DNA of 64,000 bases from assembly GCF_900099975.1 (NCBI RefSeq), contig NZ_FNEI01000001.1:124001-188000 (forward strand), written 5' to 3'. The notes beneath the pieces are model-generated. The model searched no databases and had not been told where the DNA came from. It saw only the letters and a program-made list of their open reading frames with translations. The stretch's first letter is position 1; every line of letters begins with the position of its first letter. The DNA is from Arthrobacter cupressi. GTDB lineage: Bacteria > Actinomycetota > Actinomycetes > Actinomycetales > Micrococcaceae. Positions 1 to 9,779 of the stretch are shown here, piece after piece. The translations under genes were made by a program, and so were the position numbers.

Positions 1-71
1 AGGAGCAGGGCTGTGGCTGCTGCCCCGGCCAGGGCCGGGACAAGCCGTTTCAGGACACTGGTACTTTTCAT
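1..71 (-). CDS. ABC transporter substrate-binding protein, N-terminal fragment
   Basis: Only the first 23 codons are inside the window. They read MKSTSVLKRLVPALAGAAAT and onward into a hydrophobic stretch: a basic n-region followed by a hydrophobic core, so a signal peptide. The gene starts 2 bases after the stop of the permease reading the same way, so it is the third, downstream gene of the importer operon. By position it should be the periplasm-side (cell-wall) glycine-betaine/choline-binding protein of the ProX/OpuAC kind. The ligand-binding domain is not visible, so the function rests on context alone. Confidence 0.6.
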   Translation of the reverse strand, partial: MKSTSVLKRLVPALAGAAATALL

Positions 72-73
72 GG

Positions 74-2143
74 TCAAGCCTCCTTGGTGTTGGGAACGGA
101 GTTGTTGGGAACTGGTTGGGCTTTGTGGGTGGACTTTGAGGGTCGTGCGAAGGCCGCCGCCTGCGTGATGCGGTCAAGGAGGATGCCGAGGAAGACGATG
201 GTCAGGCCGGCTGCCATTCCCTTGCCGAAAAGCGAGCTCTGAACGAACCCGGCGACGACGTCGTAGCCAAGGCCGCCGGCACCCACCAAGGCGCCCACGA
301 CGACCATGGCCAGGACGTAAATGAGGCCCTGGTTGGCGGCGAGTCCAAGCGATTTCCTGGCCATGGGGAGCTGGACCTTCGTGATGACCTGCCAGGGGGT
401 TGACCCGCTGGACACCGCGGCTTCGACCACAGTGGGGGAGACCCCGGAAATGCCGTCGGCCATGATCTTGATCGCCGCGGGCGCCGCGTAGATGACGCCT
501 GCAATGATCGCGGTGAAGCGGGTTGCGCCGAAGAGGCCCAGGAAAGGAACCAGGTAGACGAAGGCGGGCAAGGTCTGGCCGGCATCCAGTACCGGGCGCA
601 GGAGCTTGTCGAGCCTGCTGGAACGGCCCATTGCAACACCGAACAGCACACCCAGGACCATGACGATGACGGTCGCTACCAGGGTGCTCGCGAGGGTCAC
701 CATCGCGTCGCCCCACAGGCCGAGGTAGACGATCGCGGTCAGGCAGCCAAGGACCAGGGCGGTGAGCTTCCAGCCGCCGAAAGCGTAGGCTGCCAGGGCC
801 AGGACCGCGAAGATGATGAAGAACGGCGTTTCCGTGGCGAGGGACTGGAACGGGTTCAGGAAAGCGACGGTGACCGCCTCCCGGAATGTCTCGGTCAGCA
901 GGAACAAGTGGGTTTGCATCCAGTCACTGGCCGACGCCACGCCGCTGGTGATGGCCGGGCCGAAGTTCAAATCCGTGGGGAATTGGGCCGCCCAGAGCAC
1001 CGTCCTGGAAAGTTGGACCAGAACCAGCACCAGGACGAAGGTGGCGCCCAGGACAATCACCCGCAGCCGGCGCGAAACCTTGCTTCGCCGCCGCTGTGTG
1101 GCAGGCTTTGCCCTTTCGCTGGCGGCGGTGGTCACCCGGTCGAGCATGATCGCCATGAGGACGATCGAGAGGCCCGCATTCACGGCCGTGCCGACGTCGA
1201 GCGACTGCAGGGCACGGACCACCACCTGGCCAAGGCCGGGAGCGGCGATCAGCGCGGCGATCGTCACCATGGAAAGTGCGGCCATGGTGCCTTGGTTGAT
1301 GCCCATCACGATGGTCCGCTTGGCCATGGGTATCTGGAGCGTGAACAACCGCTGCAGTCCGGTGGTTCCCAGGGAGTCGGATGCTTCACGGGTGTTCTCC
1401 GGGATGCCCCTGATGCCGTGGGCGGTCAGGCGGATGATCGGCGGCGCCGCGTAGATCACGGTGGCGATGACGGCGGAGGCCGGGCCGATCAGGAAGACCA
1501 GTGCCAGGGGCGCCAGGTAGACGAAGGTCGGGAGGATCTGCATGAAGTCCAGCACCGGCGTGATGATCTTCTCGATGCGGGCGCTGATGCCCGCCAGCAC
1601 GCCCAGGGGGAGTCCGACGAGCAGGGACAGCAGGACCGCCGTCACCACGAGGGAAAACGTGTAGGCGGCCTCGACGAAGAGTCCCTGCAGGCCAAAGAAG
1701 ACGAACACGGCAGCGGTCAGCACCGCCACCCGGGCGTTGCCGACGGCGAAAGCGATCCAGCTCAGGAGTCCGACGGTACCGAGCCAGCCGATTTCCGGGA
1801 GCCTCAGGCCCGTGGGGCTCGCCGCGAACGTGGTGGTGAACACGTTGGCGACGGCGTCGACGGCGGAGCGCAGCGGCGAGAAGACGTAGAGGAAGACGGG
1901 GTTGTCCGCGCGGTTGGATGCCACCCAGGCGTTGAAATGGTTCAGCGAGCGGTGGAGATCCGTCAGTTCCGCGGTGGGCAGCGTGAGGGTACCGGTGCCG
2001 CGCAGGAGGAAGTACCCCGCGAGCCAGATGGCGCCGGCACTGAGGAGGAGGACCGTCTTGCGGCTCAGGCGCCGGCGCGGTGCCCGGACCGGAGCGGCCT
2101 GGGTGTCCGGTGTTTCTTCCAGGTCGACGAGGGTGGCGCTCAT
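74..2143 (-). CDS. Glycine betaine/proline-type ABC importer permease with two fused permease domains
   Basis: The 689-residue membrane protein contains two BPD_transp_1 permease units in one chain, roughly residues 160-340 and 475-670. Each has an EAA-type coupling loop: [19 protein letters not shown] in the first and [20 protein letters not shown] in the second, both followed by MA(K/R)... and an NQG segment. Typical ProW/OpuAB permeases are 280-350 residues with one unit, so this is a tandem fusion that could form the whole pore alone. Its ATG overlaps the stop of the upstream ATPase gene (ATGA), implying translational coupling. Substrate inferred from the family and from the betaine-catabolic neighbourhood. 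Confidence 0.9.
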   Translation of the reverse strand: MSATLVDLEETPDTQAAPVRAPRRRLSRKTVLLLSAGAIWLAGYFLLRGTGTLTLPTAELTDLHRSLNHFNAWVASNRADNPVFLYVFSPLRSAVDAVANVFTTTFAASPTGLRLPEIGWLGTVGLLSWIAFAVGNARVAVLTAAVFVFFGLQGLFVEAAYTFSLVVTAVLLSLLVGLPLGVLAGISARIEKIITPVLDFMQILPTFVYLAPLALVFLIGPASAVIATVIYAAPPIIRLTAHGIRGIPENTREASDSLGTTGLQRLFTLQIPMAKRTIVMGINQGTMAALSMVTIAALIAAPGLGQVVVRALQSLDVGTAVNAGLSIVLMAIMLDRVTTAASERAKPATQRRRSKVSRRLRVIVLGATFVLVLVLVQLSRTVLWAAQFPTDLNFGPAITSGVASASDWMQTHLFLLTETFREAVTVAFLNPFQSLATETPFFIIFAVLALAAYAFGGWKLTALVLGCLTAIVYLGLWGDAMVTLASTLVATVIVMVLGVLFGVAMGRSSRLDKLLRPVLDAGQTLPAFVYLVPFLGLFGATRFTAIIAGVIYAAPAAIKIMADGISGVSPTVVEAAVSSGSTPWQVITKVQLPMARKSLGLAANQGLIYVLAMVVVGALVGAGGLGYDVVAGFVQSSLFGKGMAAGLTIVFLGILLDRITQAAAFARPSKSTHKAQPVPNNSVPNTKEA

Positions 2144-3174
2144 GCTGCTGCTCTCACTCCACGCAGCACGGAGAGGATGCTGTCGCGATCGATCTGGCCG
2201 GTGATTGCGCCAGCTTCTTCGACGAGGACCGGGCTGGATGAGTGCATCACAGTGTGGATGGCGTCGCGGATGATGGTGGAAGAACTCAGCACCGGCGCGT
2301 CACCGGGAGTGCCTGCGGCCAACGGTTCGGCGATCCATTTCAGGGTGAGGACGTCCGAACGGGGCACCTCGGAGACGAAATCGGCGATGTAGTCGTTGGC
2401 CGGCGAGCCGACAAGCTCGTCTCCGGTGCCGCACTGGACGGCTTCCCCGTGCCGCATGATCAGGATCCGGTCGCCCAGTTTGAGGGCTTCGGAGAGATCG
2501 TGGGTCACGAAGACCATGGTCTTGCCCATGTCTTTGTGCAGGCGGATGACCTCGGCCTGCATGTCGCGGCGGATCAACGGATCCAGGGCCGAGAACGGCT
2601 CGTCGAACAGGATGGCATCGGGGTCGCCCGCCAGCGCCCGGGCCAGACCCACCCGCTGCTGCATGCCGCCGGACAGCTGTTCGGGATAGTGCCCCTCATA
2701 GCCGTTGAGGCCCACAAGATCGATGACCTCACGCGAACGGGCATACCGTTCGTTCTTTGCCGTGCCCCGGATTTGCAGGCCGTAGGCCACGTTGTCCAGC
2801 ACGGTGCGGTGCGGCAGGAGTCCGAAATGCTGGAACACCATGGACATCTTCTGCCGGCGCAAATCCCGCAGTTCGGCGGGACGGGCCTGAAGGATGTCCT
2901 GGCCTCCGATGCTGACGCTGCCCGATGTGGGTTCGATCAGGCGCGTCAGACAGCGGATGAGCGTGGATTTGCCGGATCCAGAGAGGCCCATGATGACGAA
3001 CACTTCGCCCCTTGCCACGTCGAAACTCATGTTCCTGACCGCGGCCACGCATCCGGTGCGTTCCAGCAAATTCGAGGAAGGCAAAGCGGACAATTCCGGA
3101 TCCAAGGGGATCTTCGCGCCGCCGGATCCGAAGACTTTCCAAAGATTGCGTACCGATATAGCGGAACTGTTCAT
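2140..3174 (-). CDS. Glycine betaine ABC importer ATP-binding protein (ProV/OpuAA-like)
   Basis: This 344-residue ATPase energises the adjacent permease. It has Walker A (GLSGSGKST), the signature [15 protein letters not shown] and Walker [13 protein letters not shown], followed by the switch region [11 protein letters not shown]. The C-terminal 60 residues look like a shortened CBS-type regulatory region, as in ProV. I chose the ATG at 3174 ([10 protein letters not shown]) because GGAG lies upstream and homology begins there; an in-frame ATG at 3264 would add 30 unrelated residues that run into the putative promoter. First gene of the ATPase-permease-binding protein operon. Confidence 0.92.
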   Translation of the reverse strand: MNSSAISVRNLWKVFGSGGAKIPLDPELSALPSSNLLERTGCVAAVRNMSFDVARGEVFVIMGLSGSGKSTLIRCLTRLIEPTSGSVSIGGQDILQARPAELRDLRRQKMSMVFQHFGLLPHRTVLDNVAYGLQIRGTAKNERYARSREVIDLVGLNGYEGHYPEQLSGGMQQRVGLARALAGDPDAILFDEPFSALDPLIRRDMQAEVIRLHKDMGKTMVFVTHDLSEALKLGDRILIMRHGEAVQCGTGDELVGSPANDYIADFVSEVPRSDVLTLKWIAEPLAAGTPGDAPVLSSSTIIRDAIHTVMHSSSPVLVEEAGAITGQIDRDSILSVLRGVRAAA

Positions 3175-3249
3175 TCCTGCACTCCTGCTGGGGGCTCTGC
3201 CTGGGGCGTCGCGTGGGGAAAAGTATGGGGAAGTTCGCAACGATCGCGG

Positions 3250-3314
3250 TTGTTTAATATGCAACTTTCACCGTGATACGCAACACCGTGACGGAGGTCA
3301 CAGCGTGTTGTCAA
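3250..3314 (-). promoter_or_regulatory. Promoter/operator block of the betaine ABC importer
   Basis: Read on the minus strand, a TTGCGT box (3283-3278) and TATTAA box (3259-3254) are separated by 18 bp, a plausible sigma-70 promoter. The -10 lies inside TTGTTTAATATGCAA (3250-3264), which matches 13 of 15 positions of the palindrome found at 9628. Upstream, GTGAC-GGAG-GTCAC (3288-3301) and TTGACA (3314-3309) form a block also present before the BCCT gene at 22561-22595 with the same internal spacing. Regulator unknown. Confidence 0.5.
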
Positions 3315-3550
3315 GCATTTTGTTTCCCGCAGTCCTTTCATGACTTGCATCCGGGGCGCGGTTTTGCGTCCCCCGTGAGGCGACGCCGTCGCGTCCGGCG
3401 CGCGCCCCGGGAGGAAGCGGGGAGGGCGCTTGCCACGCGGGAGTAGGCGAAATCGTTTATATACCGTCCGGACGGATGTTTGGACGCCGCCTTGGTGGCC
3501 AGGTTTCCGGCAGTCGTCATATTTTTCTCGACGGCGGGTTATGTCAATCG

Positions 3551-3569
3551 AGTTGTGTATTGCGCAACT
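3551..3569. promoter_or_regulatory. Palindromic operator candidate
   Basis: The 19 bases consist of AGTTGTG, a 5-base centre and CGCAACT, an inverted repeat with one mismatched pair. The inner 15 bases TTGTGTATTGCGCAA differ at two positions from the site at 9628 and fit the near-symmetric consensus TTGYGTAWTACRCAA. It lies 158 bp upstream of the TetR-family gene. Confidence 0.45.
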
Positions 3570-3726
3570 TGGAAAGCGGAATCCGGGGCGACTGGGCTGC
3601 CGGGTCGGTTTCCAGTGCAGCCAGATGGGGTGGCCTGGCCGGCGCCCGCGAAGGGTGCCCGCATCGGCCCGGCGCGCGTCGCCGGCGCAGGATGCGACGC
3701 CCCCGCTTTCGCCATAGTCTGGCGGG

Positions 3727-4311
3727 GTGGATACAAGGACAGTGAACCCGGGAGAGCAAGTCGACAGGCAGTCCCGCATCTTGGATGCAGTGCTGGAGCT
3801 GTTGTCGCGCCATGGCATCTCGGGTGTCAATATGCGGGCCGTGGCCCGCGAAGCCGGCGTCGCGCTCGGTCTCGTCAACTACTACTACGCGGACAAGCCG
3901 AGCCTCATCCGTGCGGTCCTGAACCGGATCGGCGAGAGCGACATGAGGCTGGTGACCCCCGACCCGGAGGCGCATCCGGATGAGCAGCTCCGTGAGGCCC
4001 TGAGGCGGGTCGCGGGACCGGAAATCCTGACCACGCCCTATTTGTCGCTGCGCCTCCACCTTTGGGCGCTCGCGCAAGCCGATGAAGACTTTGCCGTGAT
4101 CAACGCGGAAGCGTTTGACCAGTACCTGGACGGGCTCGCGACGCTGATCGGCAACGCCAAGCCGGAGCTTTCCCGCGAAGCATGCAAGCAGCGGGCGGAT
4201 GACATTGTCGTCGTGCAGAACGGGATGTGGCTGACGTCCCTCCTGGGCATCGACAAGGCGGCAATCCAGCGGAGCATCGCCCGCACCGAGCAGATCGCCT
4301 TCGCCGACTAG
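3727..4311 (+). CDS. TetR-family regulator, BetI-like
   Basis: The 194-residue protein has an N-terminal TetR helix-turn-helix, with the conserved RAVAREAGVALGLVNYYYADK segment at about residues 38-58, and a C-terminal ligand domain without close motifs. Length and the GLVNYYF-like recognition helix match BetI, the choline-responsive repressor of bet genes. It starts at GTG and lies 300 bp upstream of betA on the same strand, with a perfect TTGAAC/GTTCAA palindrome between the two, so repression of betAB relieved by choline is the natural reading. Effector identity is inferred. Confidence 0.82.
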   Translation: MDTRTVNPGEQVDRQSRILDAVLELLSRHGISGVNMRAVAREAGVALGLVNYYYADKPSLIRAVLNRIGESDMRLVTPDPEAHPDEQLREALRRVAGPEILTTPYLSLRLHLWALAQADEDFAVINAEAFDQYLDGLATLIGNAKPELSREACKQRADDIVVVQNGMWLTSLLGIDKAAIQRSIARTEQIAFAD

Positions 4312-4420
4312 CGAAAGCGAGGCTCCGACTCCCGACGGTTTGTGACCCGCGGGCTTCGGCGTGCCCAAATCATCCGGGTTGGCCCCGGCCACGGGCCTCG
4401 CGAATCCGAGAGTGCGCTCA

Positions 4421-4476
4421 CTGTTGAACAAATGTCCAGTCGAGGTCTTGAACATATGTTCAAGCTCGGCTAGCCT
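4421..4476 (+). promoter_or_regulatory. betA promoter with BetI-type operators
   Basis: CTTGAACATATGTTCAAG (4447-4464) is an 18-bp perfect palindrome. Its left half provides a TTGAAC -35 (4448-4453), and TAGCCT at 4471-4476 follows after exactly 17 bp as a -10. A second, imperfect copy TTGAACAAATGTCCA starts at 4424. A repressor on the palindrome would block polymerase directly. The TTGAAC/GTTCAA symmetry resembles known BetI sites. The transcript would have a leader of about 130 nt before betA. Confidence 0.7.
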
Positions 4477-4613
4477 CGATGTATGACCTGCGCCACACCG
4501 GCGAGGTCCCCGCGGAGATTGGCCTACGGGTCAGTGGCGCCCACGCGTCGCGCCATGGTCTTCGGTGTCGGCACCAGGCCGCATCCGCGTCGAGGCCTAA
4601 GGAGATTTGCAGC

Positions 4614-6317
4614 ATGACAAAAACGAGCTACGACTACGTCATCGTAGGTGGGGGAAGTGCCGGCTCCGTGCTGGCCAACCGCTTGAGCGAAGGCGGCACG
4701 CGCAGCGTCCTGGTCCTTGAAGCGGGCCGCAGCGACTACCCCTGGGATCTTTTCATCCAGATGCCGGCAGCCCTGACCTTCCCCAGCGGCAACCCGCTCT
4801 ACGACTGGCGCTACGAATCGGATCCGGAGCCGTACATGGGCGGCCGCCGCGTCGCCCACGCCCGCGGCAAGGTGCTGGGCGGCTCCAGCTCCATCAACGG
4901 CATGATCTTCCAACGCGGCAACCCCATGGACTACGAGCGCTGGGGCGCCGACGCCGGCATGGAGACCTGGGACTTCGCCCACTGCCTCCCGTACTTCCGC
5001 CGCATGGAAAACACCCTCGCCGCCGATCCGGACGACGAATTCCGCGGCCACTCCGGCCCGCTGGTCCTGGAACGCGGACCCGCCACCAACCCGCTCTTCC
5101 AGTCCTTCTTCCAGGCGGCCCAGCAGGCCGGCTTCCCGCTCACGGACGACGTCAACGGCTACCGCCAGGAAGGCTTCGCGCCCTTCGACCGCAACGTCCA
5201 CAAGGGCCAGCGCCTCTCGGCCTCCCGCGCCTACCTGCGCCCCAACACCGGCCGGCGGAACCTCGATGTCCTCACCCGGGCCTTCGTCACCAAGGTCAAC
5301 TTCAAGGGCAACGTGGCCACCGGCGTCACCTACCGCCGCAACGGCAAGCTTCACACCGTCAACGCGGGCGAGGTCATCCTGTCCGGCGGCGCCATCAACA
5401 CCCCGCAGCTGCTGCAGCTCTCCGGTGTAGGCGAATCCAAGCACCTGAAGTCCCTCGGCATCAACCCGGTGGTCAACCTGCCCGGCGTCGGCGAGAACCT
5501 GCAGGACCACCTCGAGGTGTACATCCAGCACGCCTGCACCCAGCCGGTGTCCATGCAGCCGGCCCTCGATGTGTGGCGCATGCCGTGGATTGGCATGCAG
5601 TGGCTCTTCGGGCGCAAGGGCCCGGCGGCCACCAACCACTTCGAAGGCGGCGGCTTCGTCCGCTCCAACGAGGACGTGTCCTACCCGAACCTGATGTTCC
5701 ACTTCCTCCCGGTGGCCGTCCGCTACGACGGCCAGAAGGCCGACGCCAAGCACGGCTACCAGGTGCACATCGGCCCGATGTACTCGGACGCCCGCGGCAG
5801 CCTGAAGATCAAGTCCACGGATCCCACGGTCCACCCGTCCATGGTCTTCAACTACCTCTCCACCGACCAGGACCGCCGAGAATGGGTCGAAGCCGTGCGC
5901 ATCTCCCGCGACATCCTGGGCCAGTCCGCCATGGCACCGTTCAATGGCGGCGAGATCTCTCCCGGCCGGAGCGTCCAGACGGACAAGGAAATCCTGGATT
6001 GGGTTGCCGCCGACGCCGAAACCGCGCTGCACCCGTCCTGCACCGCCAAGATGGGGCCGGCGTCCGATCCGATGGCCGTGGTCGACCCGATCGACATGTC
6101 CGTGCACGGCACCAAGGGCCTGCGTGTCGTGGACGCCTCCGCCATGCCGTACGTCACCAACGGCAACATCTATGCCCCGGTGATGATGCTGGCCGAGCGC
6201 GCCTCCGACCTGATCCTCGGCAAGGCTCCGCTGGCCGCGCAGCACACCGAGTTCTACCGCCACGGAATCTCTCCGCTCGAGCGCGACAAGTCCGCAAGCC
6301 AGGCAGTGAGGGGCTAG
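4614..6317 (+). CDS. betA: Choline dehydrogenase (GMC flavoprotein oxidoreductase)
   Basis: The 567-residue GMC enzyme oxidises choline to betaine aldehyde. It begins with the FAD-binding [21 protein letters not shown] (residues 6-26 region) and carries the GMC signature [16 protein letters not shown] and the C-terminal catalytic HPSCTAKMG followed by [19 protein letters not shown]. Size matches BetA (about 555). The start is the ATG at 4614 with AAGGAGAT 8 bases upstream; the frame stays open upstream to 4479, but those codons lie between promoter and ribosome site. First gene of betA-betB, with a permease downstream. Confidence 0.93.
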   Translation: MTKTSYDYVIVGGGSAGSVLANRLSEGGTRSVLVLEAGRSDYPWDLFIQMPAALTFPSGNPLYDWRYESDPEPYMGGRRVAHARGKVLGGSSSINGMIFQRGNPMDYERWGADAGMETWDFAHCLPYFRRMENTLAADPDDEFRGHSGPLVLERGPATNPLFQSFFQAAQQAGFPLTDDVNGYRQEGFAPFDRNVHKGQRLSASRAYLRPNTGRRNLDVLTRAFVTKVNFKGNVATGVTYRRNGKLHTVNAGEVILSGGAINTPQLLQLSGVGESKHLKSLGINPVVNLPGVGENLQDHLEVYIQHACTQPVSMQPALDVWRMPWIGMQWLFGRKGPAATNHFEGGGFVRSNEDVSYPNLMFHFLPVAVRYDGQKADAKHGYQVHIGPMYSDARGSLKIKSTDPTVHPSMVFNYLSTDQDRREWVEAVRISRDILGQSAMAPFNGGEISPGRSVQTDKEILDWVAADAETALHPSCTAKMGPASDPMAVVDPIDMSVHGTKGLRVVDASAMPYVTNGNIYAPVMMLAERASDLILGKAPLAAQHTEFYRHGISPLERDKSASQAVRG

Positions 6318-6320
6318 ACA

Positions 6321-7862
6321 ATGAGCGTCACTGAAACCCTGCAAGAAATGAACGCAGTGAAGATCGTCCGCGGCATCTTCATCGACGGCGGCTGGCAGGA
6401 GGCCTCCGACGGCGGGACAACAGTTGTGCGCTGTCCGGCGGACGGACGCGAGGTGGCAGTTGTCGCTTCGTCCACCGTCGAGGACGCGGAGCGGGCAATC
6501 GCCAGTGCCCGGGCAGCGTTCGACGGCGGTGCGTGGCGCCGCTTGACGGACCTGGAGCGCGGGGCGGTCATGCTGCGGGTCGCGGAGCTCCTCGAACGGG
6601 ACAAGGCGATCTATGCCCGGGCCGAGTCGCTGGACACCGGCAAGCGCCTGGTCGAGGCCGAGTACGACATTGACGACATCGCCGCGTGCTTCCGCTACTA
6701 CGGCAAGGTCGCGGGCCTCGATGCGGGTCGCGTGATCGACACGGGGCGTCCGAACGCCATCAGCCGCGTGGTCTATGAGCCGCTGGGCGTGTGCACCCTC
6801 ATCGCACCGTGGAACTACCCGCTCCTGCAGGCGGCCTGGAAGGTGGCACCGGCCCTCGTGGCGGGAAACTCCTTCGTGCTCAAGCCCAGCGAGCTGACGC
6901 CGTCGACGTCCATCCTGCTCATGGAAACGCTGGCCGAGGCCGGGGTTCCGGCCGGCGTCGCGAACCTCGTCACGGGACGCGGATCGCGGGTGGGGCCGGT
7001 GCTGAGTGCGGACCCGCGGGTGGATCTGGTCTCCATGACCGGAAGCCTGGCCACGGGACAGACCATCATGGCGGCTGCCGCGGACACCGTGAAGCGCGTT
7101 GCCTTCGAGCTTGGCGGAAAGAACCCGAACGTCGTCTTCGCGGACGCGGACTGGGACGCCGCCGTCGACAATGCCCTGACCGCTGTCTTCCTGCACTCCG
7201 GCCAGGTCTGCTCGGCCGGAGCCCGGCTCGTCGTCGAGGAGACCATTGCGGAGCGCTTCGTCGCCGAGGTGGTCGAGCGGGCGAAGAAGATCCGCATGGG
7301 TGGCCCCTTTGACTCCGATGCGGAAACGGGCCCGCTCATCTCCGCGAAGCACCGCGAACAGGTCCACGTCTACGTTCAGGCAGGCATTGCGGAGGGCGCC
7401 GAGCTTTTGTGCGGCGGCTACATCCCCGACGAGGGCTTGCTCGCGGACGGCTTCTTCTACCCGCCCACCGTGCTCGGCAACTGCCGCTCGGGTATGAGCG
7501 TGCTGCGGGAGGAGTCATTCGGGCCGGTGCTGACCGTGGAAACCTTCCGGACCGAAGCCGAGGCCGTTGCCATAGCCAACGACACGGAGTACGGACTGGC
7601 GGGTGCGGTCTGGACTTCGGACGCCTCGAAGGCGCAGCGCGTTGCCGCCGGGCTCCGGCACGGGACGGTGTGGATCAATGACTACCACCCGTACGTCCCG
7701 CAGGCGGAGTGGGGCGGTTTCGGCAAGTCCGGCATTGGCCGTGAACTTGGCAGCGCGGGCCTCAACGAATACCGCGAGGCGAAACACATCTGGCAGAACA
7801 TCCAGCCCGCTCCCAGCGGTTGGTTCGGCCAGCCTGCCGAAGACCCGTCCGCCGAAGGCTAG
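6321..7862 (+). CDS. betB: Betaine-aldehyde dehydrogenase
   Basis: The 513-residue NAD(P)-dependent aldehyde dehydrogenase converts betaine aldehyde to glycine betaine. Visible hallmarks are the general-base motif FELGGKNPNVVF and the catalytic cysteine in HSGQVCSAGARL, the substrate-tunnel PWNYPLLQA and the C-terminal GFGKSGIGRELG. It starts 3 bases after betA, preceded by GAGGGG, so both are one transcript. The assignment to betaine aldehyde rather than another aldehyde rests on linkage to betA and BetI. Confidence 0.92.
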   Translation: MSVTETLQEMNAVKIVRGIFIDGGWQEASDGGTTVVRCPADGREVAVVASSTVEDAERAIASARAAFDGGAWRRLTDLERGAVMLRVAELLERDKAIYARAESLDTGKRLVEAEYDIDDIAACFRYYGKVAGLDAGRVIDTGRPNAISRVVYEPLGVCTLIAPWNYPLLQAAWKVAPALVAGNSFVLKPSELTPSTSILLMETLAEAGVPAGVANLVTGRGSRVGPVLSADPRVDLVSMTGSLATGQTIMAAAADTVKRVAFELGGKNPNVVFADADWDAAVDNALTAVFLHSGQVCSAGARLVVEETIAERFVAEVVERAKKIRMGGPFDSDAETGPLISAKHREQVHVYVQAGIAEGAELLCGGYIPDEGLLADGFFYPPTVLGNCRSGMSVLREESFGPVLTVETFRTEAEAVAIANDTEYGLAGAVWTSDASKAQRVAAGLRHGTVWINDYHPYVPQAEWGGFGKSGIGRELGSAGLNEYREAKHIWQNIQPAPSGWFGQPAEDPSAEG

Positions 7863-7990
7863 GACGGGCAACGCAGGCAAGCACCATTCAAGGGGGACAC
7901 GGGCCGGGCGTGCCGTGAAGCACGCCCGGCCGGTCCCGCCGGCCTCCAGGCTCGGCGGGCAACATCGTGCCATTCGATTTAGGAGCTCAG

Positions 7991-9589
7991 ATGTCAGAAT
8001 CACGCAAGACCACTGACACAAGCGGCATGGACGAGTTTGGCTACGCCCAAACCCTGGACCGCAGCATCGGAAAGTTCGCAAGTTTCGCCGCCGGCGTCAG
8101 CTACATCTCCATCCTGACCGGCGTTTTCCAACTGTTCTACTTTGGCTTCTCCACCGCCGGACCGGCTTACGCCTGGTCCTGGCCCATCGTTTTTGTCGGC
8201 CAGTTGATGGTCGCACTCTGCTTCGCTGAACTGGCCGGGCGCTACCCCGTGGCCGGTTCCGTCTACAACTGGGCCAAGCGGCTCAGCACCGGCACCTGGG
8301 CCTGGCTTTCGGGCTGGCTTCTGCTGATTTCGTCGATTGTGGCCCTGGGCTCGGTGGCCCTGGCCCTGCAGATCACCCTGCCGCAGCTCTGGAGCGGTTT
8401 CCAGATCATTGGCGACGGCACGGGCCCGTACGACTTCGCCGTCAACGGCGTGCTGCTGGCCACCATCATGATCGTCATCTCCACGCTCATCAACGCGTTT
8501 GGTGTGAAGCTGATGACCAAGATCAACAGCATCGGCGTGTTCGTTGAACTGATCGCCGCAGCGCTGCTGATCGTTGCCCTGTTCTGGCACGTCGTGAACG
8601 GCCCGGAAGTCCTCTTCGACACCTCCGGCTTCGGCCAGGAACACCCCATGGGCTTCTTCGGCGTCTTCCTGATCGCCGCCATGGCCTCCGGCTACGTCAT
8701 GTACGGCTTCGACACCGCCTCTTCGCTCGGCGAGGAAACCAAGGACCCCAAGAAGACCGCGCCCAAGGCCATCATCCGCGCCGTCACCGCGTCCTTCCTG
8801 CTCGGCGGCCTGCTGCTGTTCGGCGGCATCCTCGCCGCACCGGACCTCAACGATCCCAAGCTCGGCGCAGCCGACGGCGGCCTGCAGTACATCGTGCTGT
8901 CCGTCCTGGGTGGCCCCTTCGGCAAGGCGTTCCTGGCCTGCATCGTGGTGGCCGTGGTGGTCTGCACCCTGGCCGTGCACGCCGCCGCCATCCGCATGAT
9001 GTTCGCCATGGCCCGGGACAACAACCTGCCGTTCAGCCGCCAGCTCAGCAAGGTGGATCCGGTCCGCAAGACCCCCACCGTTGCCGCGATCGTGATCGGT
9101 GTCATGGCCATCATCCCGCTGATCGTCAATGTGGCGCAGCCGGCCATCTTCACCATCCTCTCCAGCATCAGCATCGTGCTGATCTACCTGTCCTACCTGC
9201 TGGTCACCGTGCCGATGCTGCGCCGCCGCTTCCTGAAGAAGTGGCCGCTGCCGGATGACGGCACCGAGGTGGGCTTCAGCCTCGGCAAATGGGGCTTCGT
9301 GGTGAATCTGCTGGCGGTGCTGTGGGGCGCTGCGATGACCATCAACCTCATCTGGCCGCGGCAGGAAATCTACAACTCCGTGCCGCCGTTCGCGTGGTAC
9401 CTGCAATGGGGCGGCGTCTTCTTCGTTGGAGCCGTGGCCGTTGCCGGCATCCTGCTCTACCGCTTGAAGATCCGGCACCAAACCGGCGTCCTCGCCGAGC
9501 ACGCCGCCGCGGTCGCAGTCCGCCCGTCCTCGGGGCACCCTACGGAAGCGGTGGTCACGGAAAAAGCCGGGATTGACACCCGGGTGTGA
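7991..9589 (+). CDS. APC-superfamily permease, probable choline/betaine-related uptake
   Basis: This 532-residue protein has 12 predicted membrane spans of the amino acid/choline transporter type: early SYISILTGVFQLFYFGF, the central YGFDTASSLGEETKDPKK loop and a long hydrophobic C-terminal half. ATG at 7991 has AGGAGC 4-9 bases upstream; an upstream ATG at 7967 adds 8 residues without a ribosome site. It follows betAB on the same strand after 128 bp. Family members in yeast and bacteria carry choline, GABA or amino acids, so choline import is the contextual guess. Confidence 0.75.
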   Translation: MSESRKTTDTSGMDEFGYAQTLDRSIGKFASFAAGVSYISILTGVFQLFYFGFSTAGPAYAWSWPIVFVGQLMVALCFAELAGRYPVAGSVYNWAKRLSTGTWAWLSGWLLLISSIVALGSVALALQITLPQLWSGFQIIGDGTGPYDFAVNGVLLATIMIVISTLINAFGVKLMTKINSIGVFVELIAAALLIVALFWHVVNGPEVLFDTSGFGQEHPMGFFGVFLIAAMASGYVMYGFDTASSLGEETKDPKKTAPKAIIRAVTASFLLGGLLLFGGILAAPDLNDPKLGAADGGLQYIVLSVLGGPFGKAFLACIVVAVVVCTLAVHAAAIRMMFAMARDNNLPFSRQLSKVDPVRKTPTVAAIVIGVMAIIPLIVNVAQPAIFTILSSISIVLIYLSYLLVTVPMLRRRFLKKWPLPDDGTEVGFSLGKWGFVVNLLAVLWGAAMTINLIWPRQEIYNSVPPFAWYLQWGGVFFVGAVAVAGILLYRLKIRHQTGVLAEHAAAVAVRPSSGHPTEAVVTEKAGIDTRV

Positions 9590-9627
9590 CCCCTGCCATA
9601 TTTCAATAACGCACCATGCGCATCGTG

Positions 9628-9642
9628 TTGTGTAATACGCAA
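9628..9642. promoter_or_regulatory. Palindromic operator TTGTGTAATACGCAA
   Basis: A 15-bp near-perfect palindrome (one asymmetric pair) lies 38 bp after the permease stop and about 140 bp before the mycothiol-dependent dehydrogenase. The central TAATAC could also serve as a -10 element. Related sequences lie at 3553-3567 and 3250-3264, so it may mark a betaine/one-carbon regulon. Confidence 0.5.
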
Positions 9643-9677
9643 TTGGACGAAGCTTATGGAGCTGCCCATTCGAGCAT

Positions 9678-9703
9678 CCCGGCTACCCTTTTGGGTAGCC
9701 GGG
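9678..9703. terminator. Perfect hairpin after the betAB-permease operon
   Basis: CCCGGCTACCC and GGGTAGCCGGG form an 11-bp perfect stem with a TTTT loop; GGGGTTTTAG follows shortly after. It fits a rho-independent terminator for the upstream operon, but its place downstream of the 9628 operator leaves open an attenuator of the next operon. Confidence 0.75.
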
Positions 9704-9779
9704 TGCCGGGGTTTTAGCTCATACCATGGGTAAGTCGTATCGGAGCCTTGCGCCGGTCAATGGAAGGAAACAAGGAAAC

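Larger units (their letters stand above)
3175..3726. other. 552-bp intergenic control region between the betaine importer and the TetR gene
   Basis: No gene is supported here. The stretch holds a minus-strand promoter/operator block for the importer (3250-3314), a 12-bp perfect palindrome CCGTCCGGACGG at 3464-3475 just after an AT-rich TTTATATA run, and a second palindromic operator at 3551-3569. The 12-bp palindrome resembles TetR-type operators and could serve autoregulation of the regulator at 3727; that is inference. Confidence 0.5.

Noticed and set aside
4479..4613. 45-residue N-terminal extension of BetA
   Set aside because: The frame is open, but the region is the predicted 5-prime leader; AAGGAGAT at 4599 points to the ATG at 4614, where FAD-binding homology starts.
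4524..7367. 947-codon open frame on the minus strand opposite betA-betB
   Set aside because: It lies wholly antisense to two clear enzyme genes, has the His/Arg/Asp-rich composition of GC-rich reverse frames and no domain.
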